In this document: in pieces, positions 13,444 through 19,337 of the stretch
Numbering within the stretch: position 1 is the first letter of the stretch
How the letters are laid out: every line of letters starts with the position of its first letter
Assembly (NCBI GenBank): GCA_041629655.1
Contig: JBFKMV010000089.1
Span: 1 to 19,337 of the forward strand
Source: JBFKMV01 sp041629655
GTDB lineage: Bacteria; Acidobacteriota; Polarisedimenticolia; Polarisedimenticolales; Polarisedimenticolaceae
Reading direction: 5' to 3'
Length of the DNA stretch: 19,337 nucleotides
The notes under the pieces: generated by a model
What the model was told of the DNA's origin: nothing
Seen by the model: the letters and a program-made list of their open reading frames with translations, nothing else
Database searches by the model: none
Translations under genes and position numbers: made by a program

Positions 13444-14727
13444 ATGGGAAACAATGGACGACCGCTGGGCGGCCGGAGCGTGGTGGTGACCGGGATCGGC
13501 GCCGTGGCGCCGAACGGTGCCGGCCGCGACGCGTTCTGGGAGGCCACGCGTAACGGCCGGAGCGGGATCCGCCGGATCGAGGACTTCGACGTCTCCGATC
13601 TGCCGACGCGGATCGCCGGCCAGGTTCCGGGATTCCGCGTCGAGGAGCACCTGCCGTCCCGCGAGATCAAGCACGTGCCGCGTGCCACCGTGCTGGGGCT
13701 CGCCGCGGCGACGGAGGCGATGCACGACGCCGGGCTCTCCGCCGCGACGCTGGATCTCGCGGAGCGCCGCCGGTTCGGCGTGCTGCTGGGCAGCGGCGGG
13801 GTGGGGCTGGCCTTCGCCGAGCGGCAGTTCCGCGAGCACTATCTGGGCAACCCCAAGGCGGTCAGCCTGTACGCGATCCCGTCCTCGACGCCGGGCGCGA
13901 TGAGCAGCGAGATCTCGATGCGCTTCGACCTGCGCGGGCCGAGCCACGTGATCTCCACCGGCTGCACGTCGTCGACCGACGCGATCGGGCACGCGCTGTC
14001 GCTGGTCCGCTACGGACGGGCCGACCGGATGCTGTGCGGCGGCACGGACGCGCCGGTCGCCGAGGGCATCCTGCGCGGGTTCTGCCTGCTCAAGATCATG
14101 ACGCCCTCCTGGAACGCCGAGCCCGAGCGCGGCTCGCGGCCGTTCTCGCGCGACCGCGACGGCTTCGTGCTGGCCGAGGGGGCGTGGATGCTGGTGCTGG
14201 AGGAGCGCGATGCGGCGCTGGCCCGCGGCGCGCGGATTTACGGCGAGCTGCTGGGGTACGGCAGCACCTGCGAGGCGTTCCACCGCGTGCGGCTGGACGA
14301 GTCGGGCGAGGAGCCGGCGCGGGCGATGACGCTGGCGCTCCTGGATGCCGGCGTCTCCAGCGACGAGATCGACTATCTCAACGTCCACGGCACCTCGACC
14401 GCGCTCAACGACCGGATCGAGACCCGCGCGGTCAAGACGGCGCTCGGCACCCGCGCGCGCGAGGTGCCGTGCTCGAGCACCAAGTCCGTGATCGGACACC
14501 CGCAGGGCGCCTGCGGCGCGGCGGGCGTCGTCACGGCGCTGATGGCGATGCGCGACGGCTTCCTGCCGCCGACGATCAACCACGACGAGCCCGACCCGGA
14601 GTGCGACCTGGACGTGGTGCCCAACCGCGGGCGGCCGGCGCGGGTCGAGACCGCGCTGTGCAACTGCATCGGCTTCGGATCGAAGAACTCCGCGCTGGTG
14701 TTGCGGCGCGCGGACGGCGAGGTCTGA
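13444..14727 (+). CDS. FabF-like beta-ketoacyl-ACP synthase
   Basis: 427 residues, a typical KAS II length. All active-site residues are present: Cys174 (STGCTSSTD), His315 (NVHGTST), Lys347 (SSTKSVIGH) and His352, so it should condense malonyl-ACP with an acyl-ACP. The segment AIPSSTPGAMSSEI precedes the nucleophile region, and the C-terminal NCIGFGSKNSALVL is canonical. It opens a tight unit with a methyltransferase (3 nt gap), a FAD enzyme (GTGA overlap) and a CPBP protease (7 nt gap). No acyl carrier protein, ketoreductase or malonyl transferase gene is nearby as around a housekeeping fabF, which suggests a dedicated lipid or polyketide role. The gene symbol is withheld for that reason. 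Confidence 0.9.
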   Translation: MGNNGRPLGGRSVVVTGIGAVAPNGAGRDAFWEATRNGRSGIRRIEDFDVSDLPTRIAGQVPGFRVEEHLPSREIKHVPRATVLGLAAATEAMHDAGLSAATLDLAERRRFGVLLGSGGVGLAFAERQFREHYLGNPKAVSLYAIPSSTPGAMSSEISMRFDLRGPSHVISTGCTSSTDAIGHALSLVRYGRADRMLCGGTDAPVAEGILRGFCLLKIMTPSWNAEPERGSRPFSRDRDGFVLAEGAWMLVLEERDAALARGARIYGELLGYGSTCEAFHRVRLDESGEEPARAMTLALLDAGVSSDEIDYLNVHGTSTALNDRIETRAVKTALGTRAREVPCSSTKSVIGHPQGACGAAGVVTALMAMRDGFLPPTINHDEPDPECDLDVVPNRGRPARVETALCNCIGFGSKNSALVLRRADGEV

Positions 14728-14730
14728 GCG

Positions 14731-15456
14731 GTGCCCGCGCTGGTCCCGGCCCGGCGGTTCGACCCCGAGCTGATGGACCGTCCGGACAACTCCCCGGCGG
14801 AACTGGAAGCCGCGCTGCGCGACCTGCGGCTGGTCAACCGCTGGCTCGGCGGCGGCCGTGCCCTGCTGCGGGCCCTCGATCCCTGGCTCGACGCGGCGAC
14901 GGACGGGAGGCCGCTCGAGGTGCTCGACGTCGGGACGGGCGGCGCGGACCTGCCGCTGGCGATGGTCCGGCACGCCCGGGCGCGCGGGCGGGCGATCCGG
15001 ATCACCGCCGTCGACCGCGATCCGGTCACCGCCTCGATCGCGCGCCGCGAGACGGCCGCCTACCCCGACGTGCGCGTGCTGTGCGCCGACGCGCGGGAGC
15101 TGCCGTTCGAGCCGCGATCGTTCGACCTGGTGACCGCCTCGCTGTTCCTGCACCACTTCCGTGCCGCCGAGATCGTGGAGCTGCTGCGCGGGTTCCGGAG
15201 GCTGGCCCGCCGCGCGGTGCTGGTCAACGACCTGCGGCGCCACGTGGTGCCGTGGTCGTTCATCCGCGTGGTCGGGCGGCTGACCGCTCGATCGCGGATG
15301 TTCCTGCACGACGCGCCGCTGTCGGTGCTGCGCGGGTTCACCCCGGGCGAGCTGCGCGAGATCGTCCGCGAGGCGGGCATCGAGCGCGCCGAGGTGCGGC
15401 GACGCTGGCCGTACCGGCTGCTGCTGACGCTGCCCGGCGACGGGGTGGCGGCGTGA
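14731..15456 (+). CDS. Class I SAM-dependent methyltransferase
   Basis: 241 residues from GTG 14731, 3 nt after the ketosynthase stop. SAM-binding motif I is VLDVGTGGADLP (64-75); the acidic motif II is AVDRD, and DARELPFEPRSFDLV with SLFLHHF forms the motif III/IV region of the UbiE-like (Methyltransf_11) fold. The N-terminal block PELMDRPDNSPAELEAALRD and VNRWLGG resembles methyltransferases I associate with type III polyketide synthase clusters (from memory). It may methylate a product of the adjacent ketosynthase or FAD enzyme. Its last four bases overlap the next start (GTGA), indicating coupled translation. Confidence 0.88.
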   Translation: MPALVPARRFDPELMDRPDNSPAELEAALRDLRLVNRWLGGGRALLRALDPWLDAATDGRPLEVLDVGTGGADLPLAMVRHARARGRAIRITAVDRDPVTASIARRETAAYPDVRVLCADARELPFEPRSFDLVTASLFLHHFRAAEIVELLRGFRRLARRAVLVNDLRRHVVPWSFIRVVGRLTARSRMFLHDAPLSVLRGFTPGELREIVREAGIERAEVRRRWPYRLLLTLPGDGVAA

Positions 15457-16646
15457 GTACCGGCGCGCGCGCGTTCGACGTGCTGGTGCTCGGCGGCGGG
15501 CCGGCGGGCGCGACGTTCGCCGCGCTGGCCGCGGGTGCCGGGGCGCGGGTGCTGGTCGCGGAACGGAAGCGCTTCCCGCGCGACAAGGTGTGCGGCGAGT
15601 TCGTCTCGGCCGAGGGTTGCCGGGTGCTGGCCCGGCTGGGCGTGCTGGAGCTGCTCGCCGCGCGGGGGGCCGGCCGCATCGGGCGCGTCGGCCTGACCGC
15701 CGCCCGCGGCCGGCGCGTCGAGTCGGCGCTGCCCGAGCTGCCGGGGCTGGGACGCGAGGCGCTGGGCGTCTCGCGCGCGCTGCTCGACACCGTGCTGCTG
15801 GAGTCCGCCGTGGTGCGCGGCGCCGAGGTCTGCGAACGCTGCGAGGCGGTGGCGCCGCTGACCGAGGACGGCCGCGTGACGGGGGCGCGGCTGCGCCGGG
15901 TGGGCGACGGCAGCGACGGCGAGCCGGTCACGGCGAAGGTCGTCGTGGCGGCGGACGGGCGGCGCTCGCTGCTGTTGCGGACGTTCCATCCCGGCGAGGG
16001 CGATCCGGCGCGGACCCGGGACGGGTCGTGGTTCGGGCTCAAGACGCATCTCGCGCTCGACGACTCGCGGCTCGACGGACGCGTCGAGCTGCACCAGTTC
16101 GACGGGGGCTACGCCGGGATGAGCCGGGTCGAGGAGGGGCGGCTCAACGTGTGCCTGATGGTCCGCGCCGGTGCGCTGCGCGACAGCGGCGGCACGCCCG
16201 ACCGGGTGCTCCGCGAGCGCGTGCAGGCCAACCCCCGGGCGCGCGAGCGTGTCGCCGACCTGTCGCGCTGCGGGCGCTGGACGAGCGTCGGACCGCTGGC
16301 GTTCAACGTGCGCCGCCCGGTGAGCCACGGCGCGCTGTTCGTCGGCGACGCGGCGGGCACCATCGAGCCGTTCTGCGGCGAGGGGATCTCCAACGCGCTG
16401 CGCGGCGCGGAGCTCGCGCTGCCGTGGGCGCTCCGGGCGATCGAGCACGGCCGGCTGACCGCTGACCTGGCGACGGGCTACCGGCGGGCCTGGCTGGGCG
16501 CGTTCGGGCCGGTGACGCGCCGCGTCCGGCCGATCGGCTACGTGCTGGAGCGCCCGGCGCTGGCGCGCCCGATGTTCGGGTTGCTGGGAGGCGTCGCCGC
16601 CGCGCTGCTGCCGCGGATCGTGGCGGCCACCCGTACCGGGGCCTGA
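15453..16646 (+). CDS. FAD-dependent oxidoreductase, geranylgeranyl-reductase / hydroxylase type
   Basis: 397 residues from GTG 15453, which overlaps the methyltransferase stop. The frame is open much further upstream, but that part is only a shadow of the two preceding genes. The N-terminal FAD-binding motif is VLGGGPAGA (12-20), followed by ERKRFPRDKVCGEFVS, typical of geranylgeranyl reductases and related flavin enzymes. VVAADGRRS and FVGDAAGTIEPFCGEGI, the second FAD site, complete the fold. Such enzymes reduce isoprenoid double bonds or hydroxylate aromatic or polyketide substrates. Position between a methyltransferase and a CPBP protease, behind a ketosynthase, suggests tailoring of a lipid or polyketide. 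The C-terminal segment is Arg-rich and partly hydrophobic and may touch the membrane. Confidence 0.87.
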   Translation: MSTGARAFDVLVLGGGPAGATFAALAAGAGARVLVAERKRFPRDKVCGEFVSAEGCRVLARLGVLELLAARGAGRIGRVGLTAARGRRVESALPELPGLGREALGVSRALLDTVLLESAVVRGAEVCERCEAVAPLTEDGRVTGARLRRVGDGSDGEPVTAKVVVAADGRRSLLLRTFHPGEGDPARTRDGSWFGLKTHLALDDSRLDGRVELHQFDGGYAGMSRVEEGRLNVCLMVRAGALRDSGGTPDRVLRERVQANPRARERVADLSRCGRWTSVGPLAFNVRRPVSHGALFVGDAAGTIEPFCGEGISNALRGAELALPWALRAIEHGRLTADLATGYRRAWLGAFGPVTRRVRPIGYVLERPALARPMFGLLGGVAAALLPRIVAATRTGA

Positions 16647-16653
16647 GCCGCCG

Positions 16654-18324
16654 ATGACCGGCCCGCGTCCGTTTCCGACCCGCGGCGACCTGGCGCTGGC
16701 CGTGGTCGCCGTGGTGGCGGGTGTCGTGCTGTTCGGGTCGCTCCAGCGGATCTGGCCGCTGGCCGCGCTCGACCTCAACGTCGGCGAGGCGGCGCTGGAG
16801 CGCCAGGCCCGCGAGTTCCTGGAGCGGCGCGAGTTCGACCTCGCCGGCTACGTCGCCTCGACCGAGCTGCTCCTGGACCGGCCGGTGCTGGACTACCTGG
16901 AGAGCGCGTTCGGCCGCGAGCGCACCCAGGCCTGGATCGCGGAGGGGCTGCCGGTCTACCTGTACCAGGTCGAGCTGAAGCGGCGCGGCGAGACGGTGTT
17001 CTACACGGTCGACCTGCACCCGGGGCTCGGGGTGACCGGCTGGCGGCGGCTGGTCGAGGAGGACGAGCCCGGCCCCTCGCTCGGCGTCGAGGAGGCGCGC
17101 GAGATTGCGCGGCACGCGGTGGTCCACGGGCTCGGCGTCGATCTGGGAGGCTGGGAGGAGAAGGGCGTCGCCACGGGCGTGCTGCCCGACCGCACGGACC
17201 ACCGCTTCTCGTTCGAGCGCCTGCTCTCGGAGCAACCGGAGCTGCGGCAGCGGCTGTTCGTGACCGTGGCCGGGGATTTCGCGGCCTACGCGCGCAGCGT
17301 GCTGGTGGTGCCGCGCGAGGCGGCCCGTGAGGCGCGCGCCGGCGAGGCGCCGGGCCGCGTGCTGGAGATCGTGGGCTTCGTGCTGCTGGCGGTGGCGGCG
17401 TTCGGCGGGTTCTTCGTGTTCCTGCTGCGGCTGCGCGACGGGACGGTGCGGTTGGGCCGTGCGGTGTTCTGGCCGGCGGTGATCCTGGTCTGCCTGTTCG
17501 GCACGTACCTGCTCCAGACCGCGACGCTGTTCGGCTACTGGGAGCCGTTGTGGCCGCGCTGGGTCTCGACGCTGCAGTACCTGGTCTACCGCTCGATCGG
17601 CGAGGTGTGGATGCTGCTGGCGCTGCTGGCGGTGATCGCCGCGGGCGACGCGCTGGACCGCCGGTCGGGCGCGGGACGCGGCCGCTCGCTGTGGGCGCTG
17701 TCGCGGGGGAAGCTGCTTGACGCCGGCGTCGGCGCGGCGTCGATCCGCGGCTTTCTGGTCGGGCTGGTCTGCGGGGCGGTGCTGGTCGCGTCCACGGTCG
17801 TCCTGGAGACGGTCGCCGGGGCCCGCGTCTCGGTCCAGCCGCGCGGGTTCTTCTTCTACGCCATCAACTCGGCCTCGCCGTCGGCGATCACGCTCATGTT
17901 CTTCCTCAACGTGGCGCTGTTGGAGGAGCTGGGCTACCGCTTCTTCGCCGGGACGTGGCTGTTGGGCCTGACCCGGCGCGCCTGGGTCGCGGTGCTGGTG
18001 CCCGCGGCGGTCTACGGGCTGACGCACACGCGGCTCGATTTCCTGCCGCCGGCGGAGCCGTTCTGGGGCCGCGCGCTGACGATGACGCTGGTGGGCTGCG
18101 TCTGGGGCTGGGCGTTCCTGCGCTACGACGCGCTGACCGTCGTGCTGTCGCACTACACGGCGGACCTGTTCATCTTCAACTGGCCGCGGCTGGCCAGCGG
18201 CGAGGCGGGTCCGACCACGGCGGCGCTCTTGACGGCGACGGTCCCGCTGCTGCCGGGCGTGCTGTGGCTGGTGGCGCGGGCGCTGGGGCGGGGCGGAGCG
18301 GCCCCGCCGCGTCCGGCTCAGTGA
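16654..18324 (+). CDS. CPBP-family intramembrane metalloprotease with a large N-terminal extracytoplasmic domain
   Basis: 556 residues, much longer than the 200-300 of a minimal CPBP protease. The catalytic core is at the C-terminus: Glu424-Glu425 and Arg429 in LLEELGYRFF, His458 in YGLTHT, and His500 (with Asp504) in LSHYTADLF. These are the zinc-site motifs of CAAX/Rce1-type proteases, so the core looks intact. The N-terminus has one membrane helix (about 13-30), then a soluble region of about 200 residues (35-237) with no family I recognise, followed by several more membrane helices. Family members process prenylated proteins, peptides or bacteriocin-like substrates, or act as non-proteolytic scaffolds. 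It follows the FAD enzyme by 7 nt and its stop overlaps the trxB stop on the other strand (18318-18324). Confidence 0.87.
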   Translation: MTGPRPFPTRGDLALAVVAVVAGVVLFGSLQRIWPLAALDLNVGEAALERQAREFLERREFDLAGYVASTELLLDRPVLDYLESAFGRERTQAWIAEGLPVYLYQVELKRRGETVFYTVDLHPGLGVTGWRRLVEEDEPGPSLGVEEAREIARHAVVHGLGVDLGGWEEKGVATGVLPDRTDHRFSFERLLSEQPELRQRLFVTVAGDFAAYARSVLVVPREAAREARAGEAPGRVLEIVGFVLLAVAAFGGFFVFLLRLRDGTVRLGRAVFWPAVILVCLFGTYLLQTATLFGYWEPLWPRWVSTLQYLVYRSIGEVWMLLALLAVIAAGDALDRRSGAGRGRSLWALSRGKLLDAGVGAASIRGFLVGLVCGAVLVASTVVLETVAGARVSVQPRGFFFYAINSASPSAITLMFFLNVALLEELGYRFFAGTWLLGLTRRAWVAVLVPAAVYGLTHTRLDFLPPAEPFWGRALTMTLVGCVWGWAFLRYDALTVVLSHYTADLFIFNWPRLASGEAGPTTAALLTATVPLLPGVLWLVARALGRGGAAPPRPAQ

Positions 18325-19250
18325 CCCTGGGACTCCAGCCAGCGCTCGCAGTCGATCGCCGCGCGGCAGCCGTAGCCCGCCGCCGTGACCGCCTGCCGGT
18401 AGGTGTGATCGTGCACGTCGCCGGCGACGAACACGCCCTCGATCCCGCTCTTCGACCCGTTGTCGAGCTTGAGGTAGCCGGTCTCGAACATCGGCAGCAC
18501 GTCCTTGAAGATCGCGGTGTTGGGCACGTGGCCGATGGCGACGAAGAAGCCGCCGGCGGGGTGCTCGGTGACCTCGCCGGTCTTGACGTTCTTGACCTTC
18601 ATCCCGGCCACCTTGCCGCCCTCGCCGAGCACCTGCTCGACCACCGAGTCCCACAGGAACTCGATCTTGTCGTGTTTGAGGGCCCGGTCGGCCATGATCT
18701 TGGAGGCCCGCAGCTCGTCGCGGCGGTGCACCACGGTGACCCGCTTGCCGTAACGGGTCAGGAACAGCGCCTCCTCCATCGCCGTGTCGCCGCCGCCGAC
18801 GACCACGATCTCCTGGTCGCGGAAGAAGAACCCGTCGCAGGTCGCGCAGTACGAGACACCCTTGCCGGCGTACTCGTCCTCGCCGGGGACGCCGAGCTTC
18901 TTGGGTGAGGCGCCGCTGGCCACGATCACGGCGCGCGCCCGCAGCTCCTGGTCGTCGACCCAGACGCGGAACGGACGGTCGGAGAAGTCGACCTTGGTCA
19001 CGTCGCCGGCCACGAATTCCGTGCCGAAACGCTCGGCCTGCTTCTTGAACAGCTCCATCATCTCGGGGCCCTGGATGCCGTCGGGGAAACCGGGGTAGTT
19101 CTCGACGTCGGTGGTCGTCATCAGCTGGCCGCCGGCGGCCAGCCCCTCCACCACCAGCGGCTTCAGGTTGGCCCGCGCGGTGTAGATGGCGGCCGTCAAC
19201 CCGGCCGGACCCGAACCGATGATCACGACGTTCCTGGTCTCGATGCTCAC
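18318..19250 (-). CDS. trxB: Thioredoxin reductase
   Basis: 310 residues, standard for the low-Mr bacterial enzyme. FAD-binding GSGPAG (12-17) lies near the start, the redox-active pair is Cys135/Cys138 in SYCATCDGFF, NADPH binding is by VVVGGGDTAMEEA with HRR after it (2'-phosphate contacts), and the second FAD motif is GVFVAGDVHD near the C-terminus. It reduces thioredoxin with NADPH. The start is GTG 19250, chosen for the family N-terminus (IETRNVVIIG) and for GAGGAG 9 nt upstream. The frame stays open to the right edge of the window, so a longer N-terminus cannot be excluded. It converges with the CPBP gene with a 7-nt overlap of 3' ends. Confidence 0.96.
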   Translation of the reverse strand: MSIETRNVVIIGSGPAGLTAAIYTARANLKPLVVEGLAAGGQLMTTTDVENYPGFPDGIQGPEMMELFKKQAERFGTEFVAGDVTKVDFSDRPFRVWVDDQELRARAVIVASGASPKKLGVPGEDEYAGKGVSYCATCDGFFFRDQEIVVVGGGDTAMEEALFLTRYGKRVTVVHRRDELRASKIMADRALKHDKIEFLWDSVVEQVLGEGGKVAGMKVKNVKTGEVTEHPAGGFFVAIGHVPNTAIFKDVLPMFETGYLKLDNGSKSGIEGVFVAGDVHDHTYRQAVTAAGYGCRAAIDCERWLESQGH

Positions 19251-19337
19251 CTTGTCACTCTCCTCGTCGTTCGCCCGTTGCCGGCGAGGGCGATGCAGCG
19301 CCTCGTCCAGCCGTCCGTCCCGGTCCCACTGCACCAA
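19251..19337 (-). other. Upstream region of trxB, open in frame to the window edge
   Basis: The 29 codons before the trxB GTG contain no stop and have G or C at most third positions, reading WDRDGRLDEAL and then Arg-rich. The segment also contains the GAGGAG ribosome site. It may be simple leader DNA or the tail of a longer protein fused to TrxB; the window ends before this can be decided. No promoter is evident. Confidence 0.4.

Noticed and set aside
14034..16646. An 870-codon open frame that could suggest a ketosynthase-to-flavoenzyme fusion
   Set aside because: The part before 15453 is an out-of-frame reading of the ketosynthase and methyltransferase genes, rich in Arg/Gly/Ala. The FAD motif begins just after GTG 15453.

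Overview
The window is a gene-dense, very GC-rich stretch (about 70% G+C by eye) of a bacterial chromosome. It looks like a Gram-negative: there is an MsbA-type lipid exporter, a YceI-type lipoprotein and an ArnT/PMT-type membrane glycosyltransferase. Gene content (sucC-sucD-ndk, a seven-iron ferredoxin, PAS-LuxR regulator, CPBP protease) and the frequent GTG/TTG starts would fit a GC-rich lineage such as Acidobacteriota, Myxococcota or a related uncultured phylum. That placement is a guess, because no rRNA or tRNA is present. I see no insertion sequence, prophage, CRISPR array or transposase, and no gene-free stretch longer than about 100 bases.

Layout. 1-4740 (minus): YceI lipoprotein, hairpin, MsbA-like ABC exporter, secreted Met-rich DUF4412-like protein, and a GT-C glycosyltransferase cut by the left edge. 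4823-6780 (minus): an ornithine-cyclodeaminase-family reductase overlapping by GTGA with a threonine-dehydratase-family enzyme. 6882-8116 (plus): an 89-residue unknown protein and a second threonine-dehydratase homologue, divergent from the previous pair. 8127-10651 (minus): sucC-sucD-ndk behind a near-consensus promoter. 10749-12183 (minus): a PAS-LuxR regulator with four clustered cysteines, downstream of rnhB. 12258-13369 (plus): gpmA and a seven-iron ferredoxin. 13444-18324 (plus): a tight four-gene unit of FabF-like ketosynthase, SAM methyltransferase, geranylgeranyl-reductase-type FAD enzyme and CPBP protease. 18318-19250 (minus): trxB, convergent and overlapping with the previous unit.

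Working together. sucCD-ndk couples substrate-level phosphorylation to NTP balancing. The ketosynthase, methyltransferase and FAD enzyme look like a small lipid or polyketide pathway that would borrow the housekeeping acyl carrier protein. The reductase/dehydratase pair looks like a catabolic amino-acid or imino-acid module; its pairing recalls EutB/EutC (ectoine use) and BhcB/BhcD (beta-hydroxyaspartate cycle), but none of the partner genes of those routes is in the window.

The strongest unexplained signals are regulatory. Promoters and terminator-like hairpins repeatedly overlap. Three genes have a TANNNT box exactly 6 nt before the start codon and no Shine-Dalgarno, as expected of leaderless mRNAs. 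rnhB and gpmA appear to share mutually exclusive face-to-face promoters. An FNR/CRP-like dyad sits at about -41.5 from the inferred start of the ferredoxin transcript. I found no convincing defence or other wholly new system.
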